Positions 24,380 through 35,654 are shown, numbered from the stretch's first letter. The stretch: DNA of 64,000 nucleotides from Macrocybe gigantea (GCA_011319805.1 SJRY01000234.1:62001-126000), one strand, 5' to 3'. Program-made: numbers and translations. The notes: a model not told the origin generated them from the sequence alone.

Positions 24380-26054
24380 CTACTCTTGGTATTCGACTTC
24401 CCGCTTCTGAGCACCAAGTCCTTGCCTACAACACGTTTCCACATGTCTTGCACATCTTCGACGACAGTCTCGAAGTGAGAAGTGGCATCATAGGATCGTG
24501 TGATGAAAATGTTATCCTCTTGTCCAGAGGTGGTAGGAGTGTATAAAGGGGTGATGGAAACGAACCTATCAAAAGAGTTAGCTCATGAATACAAAGGAAA
24601 GGCAAGCAACTGGCTTGTCATGGATCGGGCCCAAAAGGTTCAGACCAGGCGCGATTTCCAGCTCAGGCTTGTCGGTCTCCACAATTGTGCTCACAATCGC
24701 GACATAGATATCTTTTGCACACACGTTGTGAGTGGAGGAAACCATGGCAATGTAAATATCTGTCAATGAAAGAAGAATCAGGTCTTGTCGGGGTTACACT
24801 TATCGAGCGGATCGTTTACCGTTGCGCCGACCGACTTGGTTCTGTGGAATAATGATCTGGGCGCTGTCATTGTCATCTGTACCTGGGATAGGGTGCTTAA
24901 GCAAGCAAATAGCCCTGACGACTTTGCCTTCCTCGATAACCCTCATCTTGCCTCCGTCAGCAAGAGACTTCCCTGCGCCGAAGTAGCTCGGGTCTCCGAT
25001 CACTTGCTTAGCCTTAACGGTTTCATCTCCACTCCTCACGCCGGCAAAATTTCCACTCGCATCTGTGACAATCTCATCGACGGGCTTGTCAAGCATATAC
25101 GTGCCACCGTAGATGGCACTAAGACGGGCAAACGACTGTGGGAGTTCTCCAAGACCATAAAGGGGGTATATGTATGGCGATTTTCCATATCGCGCCATGG
25201 AAGAGGTGTAGAGGACAATTCTATCGTATGTTGGGCGGGCAGGTTTGGTGATATAACTTCGCGTCATGGATAGTCAATAAATCAATTCTAACACACGGAT
25301 GCAGTACTCACTCATCGTCAAGATACAAGGCCATGGCGTGACCGATGAAATCTTGGGTACCAGGCTCCAGGCCAAACTTTTCGTAGACGGTCTTCATGCT
25401 ATCCCTATCGAGATCAATGCCTACAAGACAACTTTTTAATAGGCGCAGGGCTTCATCCGCGTTAGAGCTAACCCTGGTGCGTGGTTGGATCATCGTCTTT
25501 CCAACCCTGCAAAAACTCGAAGAATTTCTTTGCGCGCCTCTTCTCAAAGAGACCCATCAATGGGCTTTTGACAGCTTCCATCTCGGTGCTCGGGACTTTG
25601 GAGATCTTGCCGTCTCGATAGACGAAGCTGCCAGCGATTTGCTTGAATTCTAGGTATCGTGTAACGTCGGTGTGAACAAGTATCCTCGTAAGCTCTCCGG
25701 ATGCGATGATGAATTTAGGGATGAGATCAACGGCGTAGTCGCGGTCGCGACCGAGTTCCGCAGGGGCGCCTGGTCGGGCCTGAATTTACGATACAACTGA
25801 CGTGGGATGAGTTGATCTTCTGCTTCCAAAGTAGGCTGTATGGACAGACCTGTGTCAGGTTAAGACTGGCACTGTCACCGCCATAGTAGTCATTGCGATC
25901 CATGTGCAATACTTTCTTCCCCTCGACGGAGAGGAGGCCAGATAGAATGCATTCCGTCAGACCCGTGCCCAACACGATAACCTGCATACAGCCATCAGTC
26001 TGGGATGATAGACAGCAGAGAGGGGTCGATTCATACGTCGTACTCTTCATCCAT
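24380..26054 (-). CDS. GDI1: Rab GDP-dissociation inhibitor
   Basis: Extracts GDP-bound prenylated Rab GTPases from membranes and recycles them; essential in yeast. Starts MDEEYD, then [18 protein letters not shown] (the FAD-like dinucleotide fold shared with REP), [16 protein letters not shown], then [61 protein letters not shown], and the [20 protein letters not shown] and [10 protein letters not shown] blocks. The length fits the usual ~445 residues. Two oddities. The intron at about 24566-24614 needs a GC donor (GCCAGT) to keep frame. Near 24408 one base is missing: the raw frame leaves the family after GKDLVL, while the +1 frame gives KREVEYQE and a stop at 24380-24382, as expected. I used that end; the uncorrected frame runs to 24268. 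Confidence 0.9.
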
Positions 26055-26148
26055 GGTAGTTGGTGATTGAGAGATGAGGATGTGTGGCTATCGATCAGTT
26101 TCGGTCGCACGTGCCCACTTCATAGCTATACTAACTACACCAGCAACT

Positions 26149-28001
26149 CTACAGATATAAGTCAGATGGACCCATTCGAGTCGTCCTCCCTCGTTTACTC
26201 TGCCCAACTTCCTCCTCGTCGCCCTGCTTTCGCTTCGCCCAGGTCGGGCGTGCAAGTTGTGAATCTTTCTCTTGTTCCCTTCTGATTTTCCGAACCAGCG
26301 TATTGATTCCTGTTTGGAGAATATATCACTTTCGACAGTTTTCTTTTGCGAGGAGGATCGTGACATACTGCGCTCATATCGACGGTATGATTCTGCCCAT
26401 GCCTTTGAGGATCGTTGTGGATACTTGAGTAATGGAAAAAAGAAATACTGAGTTAGGTGTTTTTGCGCCGAGGCTTCCAATGATGAGAGTTTCCTTACTC
26501 GTTTTTCATATGGATCCCATCTTTCCCTGTAGGTCGCGTGTTCAAACTTAGGGAAAGATGCCACGTATCTGGCCATGATATAGGCATCAGCGTCTGTGAA
26601 AGGCCCTCCTTTTGCACCCATTTCGCTTTCTGAATAGCACCGCACCAGCTCGACATCATCATCCTCTTCCTCTTCGCTGATAGATGAGGCCACGCCGTCT
26701 TCACCTTCGTCGTCACTCTCATTGTCTTCGGAACTGGACTCTTGATATGTTGGTCTGCGCCGAATAGGCAATACTTCCGGATCTGATTCCAATTCGACGC
26801 TGGCGTCAATTAGCTCGCCTTTGGCTGCTGCGTATATTTTGTCCGGAATATCATGTTTGTTCGACCAATGAGACGCCCAAGATTGCGCAGAATGATGTGG
26901 TGCCTGAATCGCAATGATCCGTCAGTTCCATTTCCCGAAGCATTATCACCGACAAGGGACCTTTTCTGCGAGTTGGACACACAGATCATTTCGAGTTAGC
27001 GACGGATCTTTCTTTAGATGCCACGCGATGAACTTCAAGAAGAAGTCTTTATCTTCCGCCGTGAATTTATATCCTCTGCCTTTGTGAGGGACGATTTTGG
27101 TCGGTGGGCTGGGCGAGCGTGATGGAGGGTCTGGAATCTTGATTTCCGCGTTAGGAGGCGGTAAGCGGTCGTCATATACAGGAGCAAAAGTTGTCAAACT
27201 ATTGATTGTGCTTCGTCGGCCGGTCGTGGGTTTGGATTGACCGACTGCAGCTGAATTCTGTCGCGGTAGTTGCTTTTGCCGCCTTGGAAGAGGTTTCGGA
27301 GGCAAAGTCGGCGAATCTTCAACTTTGAATGACGTTGGAGATGGCTTTTTAGCCGTTTGTAAGACGGTCTTTGGTGGATTAAGGTAGACAGTAATCCACT
27401 CATCCAGCCGTTCCTTGTGCTCAAGATAATAGTCCTTCCAGAGGCTAGCAGAATGTCCATTTTTCTACGTCTATGATGTCAGAGAGCGTGCAGATAGTAG
27501 GAGAGGGGGATTGCTCACCCCGTGCAAGCTGTTCAATGCGTCCTTGTACGTCTGGTGCTTGCCTCGACTCTCGACAAGAGCTTGAAGCAATATCTTCTCA
27601 TCCGCGGGCCCCACTGGAAGGGATAGTGCAAAAGCGTCCTGAATGATTTGCTGCGAAATAAAAGGCATGTTGAATCCGGCCATGTTAGCCATTCCACCAT
27701 GGTAAGACTGGTTCTGCATTGCATTAGGCCATGCAGGTTGGTTGACGTGCTGTTGCTGCTGCGGCGGATGATGCGGTATGTGTGATTGCTGGGCCATGTT
27801 CGACTGCCAATGATTGTGAGCCATGGACTGTGCTGGCTGATTGTGAATCTGTCTGTGGCCCGGGTGCATGGATATGCCGTTCGGTGAATACGACGGTTGA
27901 TTGTAGTTTAGATGAGAGTATTCTGGGTATGTATTGGCGCTAGTAGATGGCGCGCGTGAGGACTGATAGCCATTCATGGTGAGCGGGCCTGCAGAGTTCA
28001 T
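26149..28001 (-). CDS. Myb/SANT-like nuclear protein (Rap1-Myb-like)
   Basis: About 540 residues. A Gln/Asn/His/Pro-rich N-terminus resembles a transcription-factor activation region. It is followed by a helical block (SLPVGPADEKILLQALVESR to LWKDYYLEHKERLDEWI). A first Myb-like unit is GYKFTAEDKDFFLKFIAWHL to SAQSWASHWSNKHD. An acidic stretch comes next, then a second unit: GGPFTDADAYIMARYVASFP to YPQRSSKAWAESYRRYERR. The tail is basic. The spacing of Trp/Phe residues recalls the Rap1-type Myb fold, but I cannot confirm a telomere role. The last intron (GTATGT to CAAACAG, inside a run that stays open in another frame) places the stop at 26149-26151, 94 bases before the GDI start codon. Divergent from ALDH6A1. 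Function unknown. Confidence 0.72.
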
Positions 28002-28200
28002 GGCCTGAATGAACGACGGCTTTTATTTTGTGCTTCTCATCGCCGACGAACAGGGCCATGGGTGTGACACGTCCGTGACCCCGCCAACCACGTGACGAGG
28101 ACGCGCTTGGCTGAAAGTGTTTCCGATTACATAATAATATGCACCTTAAAGCTGGAGCACCGGCCGGTAACATGCATTCCCCGCATTCCCAAGATCCGCC

Positions 28201-30650
28201 ATGTCGCTTTCCAATATCACCCGCATTGGTGTCAGAACGCTTGCCACAGCAGCACCAGCCCTCACTGCAGCTGCTCTTCCCAGAGCTGAGCGCATCTCGG
28301 CCGAATGGAAAGGCACAAGCGCAACTGGCGGGACCACTAAGAACTTCATTGGAGGTGAATTCGTCGAGAGCCAAACGACGGAATGGATCGATGTCTTAGA
28401 TCCCGTATGTATCCTTGCTATATCGCGGGTATTATATTGACTTTCCGCCCAGTCCACCCAAACTCCTCTCACTCGTGTGCCGCAAACCACGCCCGCCGAG
28501 TTTGAGCAAGCCGTCGAGGCGGCGGCTCAGGCATATAGGACATGGAGCAGGGCGAGTGTCATAACTCGCCAACGTTTGTGATCGAGTAAGCGAAAGTGAC
28601 ATTCCAGAATTAACATATATTCAATATGATCCGAAAACCAGGTTACAACATCTGCTCCGTGCCAATGCAGATGTGATTGCAAGCAGCATCGTATTAGAGC
28701 AAGGAAAGACCCTAGCAGGTATTTTGCTCATATTTCTTATCATACGTCTACCCATTTGTTACATATGTTACATAGACGCACACGGTGACTGCTCAGAGGT
28801 CTTCAAGTCGTAGAAACAGCCATCGGCATCACTTCCTCGTTAATGGGGGAAAAGATTCAAGGTGACTGATTCAACAAGACGACATGCATTAAAAGTATCT
28901 CATCGTCACCATCTCAGTGAGCAAGGATATGGATACCGAGGTCCGCAAGGTACCATTAGGCGTATGTGCAAGTATCGCGCCTTTCAATTTCCCTGCGTGA
29001 GTCCGCCCCGAGTTTTGCCAATCGGAAAATGTAATTATTGCTTAGAATGATACCACTGTGGACCATTCCCATGGCGGCTGTGACGGGCAACACGCTAATC
29101 CTGAAGCCTTCGAGCGAGATCCTGGCGCAGCCATGATAATCGCCGAGTTGTGCCAACGAGCGGGTGAATTCATTTCTTAATCATATGATTATCAAGTCTG
29201 ATCTTTCCGTGTTTTCGACAGGTTTGCCGGCTGGTGTTCTGAATATCGTTCACGGCGCGGTTCCGACAGTCAATGCTATCTGTGATAATCCAAAGATCAA
29301 AGCCATCAGCTTTGTTGGGGGCGATCGCGCAGGAAAACACATATATGAAAGGCAAGTGAACGGCTTTCACGTCCTTAAAGTTCTAACCCTTTTTCAGAGG
29401 AACTCAGAATGGCAAGCGTGTACAAGTAAGTTGTGCTTCTTGCCTCGGCAGACCAACGCTAGACTATTCTCTGTCCAGGTGAACATGGGTGCCAAGAACC
29501 ATGCTGTTCTGATGCCAGATGGTCGGTCTAAACCCTGCCTTTTATGCTTTCTTGTATTGATGACGAGCAACGCAGCGAACAAAAATCAAGCAATTAACTC
29601 GATCATCGGCGCGGCATTTGGAGGTATGTGTTCCGACTAAGTCTATTTTTTACCCGCATTACGCTCCTCACATAGCTGCTGGTCAACGATGCATGGCCAT
29701 CTCCGTGGGTAAGGATATTGTAAATTGATTTCGCCTGCTTGCCCATTACCGCTGGTTTTAGCCGTCCTTGTTGGCGAAACCCAGTCCTGGCTGCCAGACA
29801 TCATTCAAGGCGCACAGAGATTGAAGGTTAATGGTGGATTCGAAAAAGATACTGATCTGTGAGATTTTGTCCCATTCTGAATCCAACCTCTAATGTATGT
29901 GGCAGAGGGCCTCTAATCTCTCCTGCTGCAAAGGCGCGAGTATGTAACCTCATCGCATCTGCAGAGGAAGAAGGAGGGAAGATTCTTCTTGACGGGCGGG
30001 ACATCAAAGTCGCAGGTTACCCCAATGGCAACTTCGTTGGGCCCACGGTCCTCGAAGCGCAGACAAATATGAAATGTTACAAGTACGATCTTTACGGATA
30101 CTTCCTCACTGCAAGAGCTGATCTGGCTAAGGGAGGAGATTTTCGGGCCGGTGCTAGTCGTGCTCAAAGCCGATACGCTTGACGACGCTATTGACATTAT
30201 CAACGAGAACAAGTACGGCAACGGCACCGCTATCTTCACTCAATCTGGCGCTACAGCCCGCAAGTTCGAAGTGGAAGTTAATGTCGGGCAAATTGGCGTC
30301 AATGTTCCGATTCCTGTTCCACTGCCTATGTTTTCTTGGAGCGGTAACAAGGTAAGTTGCGTCGCATTTCACGCCATTACTGCTCCAATAATCGGTTCTC
30401 CATAGGCCAGTTTCCTCGGCGACCTTGGATTCTATGGAAAGAGGTAAGACGAGTATATCTTGACGACTACGTGGTTCCTGACGATCTTTCAGTGGCATTG
30501 CCTTCTATACTCAGAATAAGGTATGGAATCTCTTCAAGTACTGTATTGGACGGAACTCTAACATCGTTGTTGAAGACGACGACGAGTCTATGGCGAGCAG
30601 AAGATGCAGTCGGCAACCGCGCAGCGGTCAATATGCCAACTCATCACTAG
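28201..30650 (+). CDS. ALDH6A1: Methylmalonate-semialdehyde dehydrogenase (frame breaks in this copy)
   Basis: Mitochondrial CoA-acylating aldehyde dehydrogenase of valine and pyrimidine breakdown; makes propionyl-CoA or acetyl-CoA. A targeting-type N-terminus ([20 protein letters not shown]) precedes family blocks: [67 protein letters not shown], the active-site [12 protein letters not shown] (Cys codon 29690-29692), [42 protein letters not shown]. About fourteen exons. Three single-base losses against the family: near 28575 (RQR/FVIE), 28789 (AHGD/VLRGLQ) and 29112 (LKPS/ERDPG). The intron 29352-29397 is GC-AG. No premature stop remains if those bases are restored, and the catalytic parts are intact, so I annotate a gene with sequence errors, not a pseudogene. 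Confidence 0.86.
29352..29397 (+). other. GC-AG intron in ALDH6A1
   Basis: The exon ends GAAAG and the intron begins GCAAGT, the classic GC-AG donor consensus; the acceptor is TTTTCAG. Splicing here joins HIYER to GTQNGKRVQ exactly as the family requires, and no GT donor nearby keeps the frame. Confidence 0.8.
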
Positions 30651-30696
30651 GTTTACAAATCTTGAAGGAACGATTATGACCACCCATTCCGATGAA

Positions 30697-31412
30697 CTAC
30701 TCTTTCTGTTGCACATAAACCTGATCCAAGAACGCATTTGAAAGTACTATACACTGTTGGAAGACCTTCTCGAATCCATTCTGAAAAATGAGAAATGAAA
30801 ATTCTTAGAAGCATATGAGAAGAATAATTATTCATGCGACGTACGATGCCGCCATAATAAGGATCGGGAATTGATTTGTTGTCCAGATATGAGCCCCAAA
30901 GGCGAATGGTGGCCGTCGAATCGCTCGGTTTTCTTCGGTTCAGCTCGCGCAAATTGCTTTCATCGGCAGCGAGAATGTGGTCGAATTGACGGAAGTCTGC
31001 TTCACGGATTTGCTTGGCTGTTGAAGAAATTGGGACGTTGTGCTGCAATGATCAAGATTATTCATGTTTATACGCCGTCCGTTCGACAACGCCGGTTTCC
31101 TGACCTTCCTACAGACAGCGATTGCCCTGTGTTGATGTTGAGACAGCAATGTTGGGGTATACCGACGTCTTTGCTCACCTATCGTCTGGATCTTCTCCTG
31201 CATGGTATCCTGCAGTGCCACAGCTATCGACGACGAGATCCAGTCCACGCGTTGAAGCGATATCTGCGAGAACCGCCTCGCCCATTGGCGAGCGGCAGAT
31301 ATTCCCTGCGCAAGAATATTGCTGATCTCTCTGATTTGAAACTAGCGTGCACTTTACAAGTACCTAAACATACGACGAGGACTTTGAGTGGACGAGATAC
31401 CTCACTGGGCAT
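30697..31412 (-). CDS. LTP1: Low-molecular-weight protein tyrosine phosphatase
   Basis: Small cytosolic phosphatase with the CX5R P-loop. The first exon ends in VLVVCLG and the second starts with NICRSPMGEAVL, so an intron splits the loop C-L-G-N-I-C-R; the nucleophile codon is at 31368-31370. Next come LDLVVDSCGTAGYHAGEDP, then SSTAKQIREADFRQFDHIL, MD-type ADESNLRELNR and the general-acid loop IPDPYYGG. The last exon is NGFEKVFQQCIVLSNAFLDQ, stop at 30697-30699. Exons 1 and 2 are 31364-31412 and 31179-31305. A short exon upstream of HNVPISSTAK (roughly 31050-31120) is not resolved. Start codons of this gene and the SH3BGR-like gene lie only 63 bases apart, while its 3' end is 46 bases from ALDH6A1. 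Confidence 0.88.
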
Positions 31413-31475
31413 GGTAATCCAGAGAGTTAATAATGATTTGATTGTGTTTGTCCGTTGCACCAGACGACAACACTC
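31413..31475. promoter_or_regulatory. Very short shared promoter between LTP1 and SH3BGR-like genes
   Basis: Only 63 bases separate the two outward-facing start codons, so both 5' UTRs and core promoters must overlap here or extend into the partner's coding region. No TATA-like or other named element stands out. Confidence 0.55.
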
Positions 31476-32474
31476 ATGCCATCCCCACCTATCTCGATAT
31501 ATCTAACTACGATAGCCTCCCAGCCGGCTCTGAGGCAGAAGCAAGGTTCGCCTTGTCAGAGCCACGCGTCCCTGCGTGACTCACCGCATTGCAGAATACA
31601 TTTTACGTATACTGCAGGTCAAGAAAATCTCATTCACATCTTACGACCTCGCATCGGATGAAAACGCTAAGAGACTGTGGAGGAGAAGAGCGCCAGCTGG
31701 TCAGGCACCCTCTTGTGCCTTTCTCATGTGGATTAGATTCTCAGGGTGATTCATCTGCGACCAGATAAGCAACAACTCCCTGGGATTCTAATCGGCGGCC
31801 AGTTTCCTGGGGTAAGCGCCCAGTTCGCGTCTCCTTCAAGATGGTACTAATACGCTCAGACCTTCGCTGACTTGTGAGTGATGCCTGGCTCGAATGTGAA
31901 GTCACAACATTCACAGCCTTGAAATGTGACAAGTGAAGATGCGGTGGAGAGCAGCACGCTCGACCAGTTCTTGCGACTGAACGAGTCCTATAATGAGGAA
32001 TACGACGACCGCCTCGCGCCACCTGCTCAGCCTGTGGGCGTCCCCGGTGCTGTCGCTCCGCTGGAGATGACGCCCGAACACCTCAAGGCAAAGATACTCG
32101 CGCAGCCTCCGTCCCCGCTGCAAGAGAAAGATAAACAGATTCCGGTGAACAAGCGGGTTGGAGAACTTGATATGACCGATGAGCTACCAGGATACGGCCT
32201 TCAGGGCGTGAAGGTAATGGAGGACGAGTTGAAGGACTTGGTGGCCGAGCTAGGCCTAAGTGATGATGACGCCGTTGACCTAGTGAAGGGACTGAGCTTC
32301 GATACGAGTTTGAAAGAGGCGCCTCAAAGGAAATCAAGCACAGACGCTGAAAGCGGCACCGAAGAGAAACCCGTTGACCATGTGATACCGAAGGTTGAAG
32401 AGAAGGCAGCAGTTGTCGACAATGATACGACTATACCATCCGATCCACAGCAAAATGAGAAGGATATGCAGTAG
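31476..32474 (+). CDS. SH3BGR/thioredoxin-like fold protein with acidic tail
   Basis: The N-terminal part matches the SH3BGR (glutaredoxin-like) family: MPSPPISIYLTTIASQPALR, EYILRILQVKKISFTSYDLA, SDENAKRLWRRRAP, ADKQQLPGILIGGQFPG, TFADFEDAVE. The usual redox CxxC is absent, as in animal SH3BGRL proteins. A hydrophilic C-terminal half follows with repeated Glu/Asp/Lys segments (TDELPGYGLQGVKVMEDELK, LGLSDDDAVDLVKGLSFDTS) and ends in QQNEKDMQ. Four short introns (31550-31940) are needed and each keeps frame, the last joining ADF to EDAVESSTLDQF. The tail is predicted disordered. Role unknown; the family is linked to protein-protein contacts. Confidence 0.8.
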
Positions 32475-32711
32475 TGTACAGACTGTGATAGCCATGCATG
32501 GTGAAAGTCAGGTCTTTAAGGCTGAAGAGACTTTTTGGTGGCTATGATCGCAATGAACCATGCATGGAATTCATGCGACATTAAGAGTATGGTAAGACAC
32601 ATCAAGATACAGCAAACAAGTTACCAACCATCTATACGCAGTACAGTTCTGAGACCCGAAATGCGAATGTTGGTACAGAGCATTACACGTTAATTAGGGA
32701 ACGAGATTGTG

Positions 32712-33930
32712 TTAGTCCGAGTCCGATATTCGGTCGAAACGTCTGGACGGGCGACGCCGCAGTTGCTCAGTGGCCAGTTCGGGAGACATGAGTGTCACCG
32801 AAGTATCAGACTTATTCCGCTATGGGAGATGGTGTAGAACCATAAGCATTTGAAGAAGGTCAAAAATGGAACCACTTACGCGTCGAGTGGTCTTGCTCCG
32901 TCCATTTCTGGGACCCATTCTAATCGTGTGCTTGTGCTCATCATCGGATCCGGAGATGCTGAGTTTGCGTAGAGTTTTGGGTGAATCGTTCTCTGCATGA
33001 CCTGGGAGGTTGATGATATCCGATGGTAGGACGTGTCGAGAGAGAACCGGGAAAATACAAAGGCCCAATATCAGCGACAAGACGGCGAAGAAAAGTACAG
33101 ACGATGCAAAGGCGGCCGTCAGCGGGAAACGCGCCACATATCCTCTGAGGCGAAATGAGCAGGTAGCGAAGCTCAGCCTCTCTTCATTCACGCACCGTAT
33201 GCCAGTGCGAACAACAGCACCTTGAATTGAGGTCGAAAACACACTCAGTTCGCGACCTTCGCCATTCCCCAAACTCGTCCAGCCGTCTTTCCGTCCAATT
33301 TCAATATGCGCAATGACTCTTGACGTGCCGGCAACGAAGGATTTCAACATGGGTATTTTGATTTGGACTAAACGGGGTCGAGAGCGGAAAATAAAGGTCT
33401 TTGCGGGAGGCGCGATTGCCTTTCAAGGTTGGTTAGCCAATGTATACGTTGGAAAGTACTTCTGAATTTACTGGGAGGCGAACTGTTGCCAAGGTCTTGT
33501 TTGATGGCGTGCTCAGCGTCAGCGTCGACATGAAATTGCCCAAGACATAATTGGATTCTGTCGTTGGGATGACCAACAATACAGATACGTCGTAGGGTTG
33601 TTGAGGTGATATATTCGGGAGAGACACATGAGCATATGGTTGGACACCGTCGCTGGTGACATCGTCAAAAGTGAGACGTGAGGAATTCAACTTGCGAACG
33701 CACCCATATTGGAGGTGTACTGAAGACTCCCAACCAACCGCCGCGTATTTCCAGACGAAGAACCCGGACAAAACGGAAAGAACAAAGATGAGAGGTATAA
33801 AGAGTGCACATATGACAACAGGCAGAACGTGTGGGGTATATGAGCGGAAAAGGGACAGAACGCCATTGATTGACCTCTTGAGCACGGAAAAGTCCTCAGC
33901 GGTATCACCACGAACGTCTGGCGCGGCCAT
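32712..33930 (-). CDS. SEI1: Seipin (lipid droplet assembly protein)
   Basis: ER membrane protein that forms ring oligomers at ER-lipid droplet contacts and governs droplet biogenesis. First membrane segment: HVLPVVICALFIPLIFVLSV. Lumenal domain: YAHVSLPNISPQQPYDVSVL, then VIPTTESNYVLGNFMSTLTL, the hallmark seipin block, then APPAKTFIFRSRPRLVQ and AHIEIGRKDGW. Second membrane segment: FPLTAAFASSVLFFAVLSL. The cytosolic tail is basic, ending in RRFDRISDSD. Four exons with canonical introns (for example GTAAGT to TCCCATAG before RNKSDTSVTL). Start ATG 33928-33930, 76 bases from the divergent gene at 34007. Length about 350 residues, normal for fungal seipins. Confidence 0.85.
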
Positions 33931-34006
33931 CGAGAACAATCTAGTCAAGGAGTAACAGAGGTGCTCCACGTGCCGGCTGAACGTTTCCATTCGCCAGCAT
34001 CTCAGC

Positions 34007-34662
34007 ATGTCTCAGAGCGTCGTGCATCTCCTGGGCCTCCACCCATCTTCAGAGAAGCTCGTCGCATACATCGACAGCCTCGCCAAAACGGCGACAAAGC
34101 CAAGTCCGAACACATTTCCCCACATAAAGTCCTATCCCGACGCCGTCTACCTCAACTATTTTGATCTCGGCCTCAGCTTGTTATTCAAACCAACGCATGG
34201 CTATAAGCCTCACACAGGTCTCAAACTCTCCGAACTCAATGATGAGAAGCTTGTCCTGGAGAGCATCGACATATATAATATACCTAAGCCTCCCTCCCTC
34301 GATAACTCTCAGAAACGGACATCGCGATCCGAACTTGCTTTCTCCCCATATCCGGCACTTCCCCTCGTACTGCTCGTCACATTGGAAGTAGGAACAGAAA
34401 AGGGAAGGGAGAAAAGCGTCAGAATGAGATCCGATTTTCAGCGACCTCATCGGGGAAAGAGATCGTGCAGGTACTCGGTGAACCGGATCGAAAAGGCGGT
34501 GGGTCGGGACCATCATCTGGCTCGATCGGCATATGGTGCGAATGGTCGAAAGATGGGATTATGATTGAATTTGGGGGAAGCGAAGCCACAGGGCCACAAG
34601 CATGGGAACGGGGTAAGGATGCAGTATGGAAGGTGGTCACCGTGTTTCCGCCCAAGACTTGA
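34007..34662 (+). CDS. Conserved fungal protein of unknown function
   Basis: About 206 residues in two exons (34007-34387 and 34423-34662). Distinct blocks: YPDAVYLNYFDLGLSLLF, KPTHGYKPHTG, LVLESIDIYNIPKP, then in exon 2 VQVLGEPDRKGGGSGP, SIGIWCEWSKDGIMIEFGG and PQAWERGKDAVWKVVTVF. The pattern reads like a compact beta-rich soluble domain; the aromatic and glycine spacing suggests strong conservation. No signal peptide or membrane segment. The only intron that joins the two blocks in frame is 35 bases, shorter than every other intron here, so the junction may be wrong or affected by a missing base. I do not know a function. Confidence 0.65.
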
Positions 34663-34766
34663 CGAGTCCATCTTCCATGTGATTATCTCCATCCATACAA
34701 GTATCCTGTCGTCCCTATACATTGACCGCCATCGCTCTTCAATCATCCCTCGCTCTAGCTACAGAC

Positions 34767-35494
34767 ATGGCTGTTCCTGCGACACTCTCTGTCCTCGATA
34801 TCACGGGGAAGTATACCCTGGTCTGTACCGATATCGTATTCATGATCGCGTGTTTTATGTCGAAACACCCCTAGAACAAGACGTTGAGCAAGGTCTCTGA
34901 CATGGACACCATTCTGTCGCTCCAGGGTGTAGGATGGCTCACCAGAAAGGCCATTACATTGGGCACCCTCACCCTCTCGATCAAGCATTACAAAGACGAT
35001 GAAGGCATTGAACATATAGACATCGATCAGACGCTCACTGGTGGGATACCTGGGACTAGTGAGAGAAGGACCCTTTCCTGGAAGGAAAGAGAAAACGAAG
35101 ATCATATCTTTGGTCCCGTCATTGGAAAGTCTCGTAGAGTCAACGTCGACGAACTAGAGGAAGAGTTTCTTCAGAAAGGCTGGACGGCTGATACCATCGA
35201 GCATGGCGTCATCCAATCCTACGTTGAAAGTGATACTGCAAAAAGCGGACGAACGTGGATTGCCGACCAGGTAAGGAGCGAATATTTTGAACTGAACAGC
35301 ATGCTTCACACCCTCACTAGACCTGGGGCATAGAAACGGTGAACGATGAGAGAAGGTACGCCCGGCATGTAAAGTTCACCGGACCACAGGGTGAGGATAT
35401 CGAGACTCGTCTAGTCTATGATTATCGTAAGGATCCCACCTCCATCGTGAAGCATCTTCTGATCGTTAAGCTAAACATAGTGGGATCGCTTTGA
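34767..35494 (+). CDS. Small lipocalin-like conserved fungal protein
   Basis: Four exons (34767-34820, 34875-35270, 35321-35426, 35481-35494) give 189 residues with all phases consistent. It starts MAVPATLSVLDITGKYTLNK and continues with ILSLQGVGWLTRKAITLGTL, KHYKDDEGIEHIDIDQTLTG, RTLSWKERENEDHIFGPVIG, HGVIQSYVESDT and RYARHVKFTGPQGEDIETRL, ending YDYLGSL. The opening 'D-x-x-G-x-Y' motif followed by alternating strands of lipid-binding-barrel type suggests a lipocalin or fatty-acid-binding-like fold. That is inference; ligand unknown. Lies 104 bases downstream of the preceding gene on the same strand. Confidence 0.75.
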
Positions 35495-35654
35495 TGATGC
35501 GGGGCATGGACGATATTACCGAGCTGGATACCCAGTATTTCTGTACTGACGGATGTACCTATACCTGTGGAGGCTGTATTCTTATCTTATCTGCCCGACG
35601 ACGTTCATGCGTGTTTATATAATCTCATGTCCAGCAACCGCCATCTCTCCAAGC

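Noticed and set aside
24500..25273. Plus-strand open frames after RAV1
   Set aside because: Antisense to GDI1 exons; the minus strand encodes the conserved GDI sequence.
28201..30650. Calling the ALDH6A1 copy a pseudogene
   Set aside because: The breaks are all one-base losses like those in essential neighbours, the splice sites and active site are intact, and no internal stop remains once the bases are allowed for.
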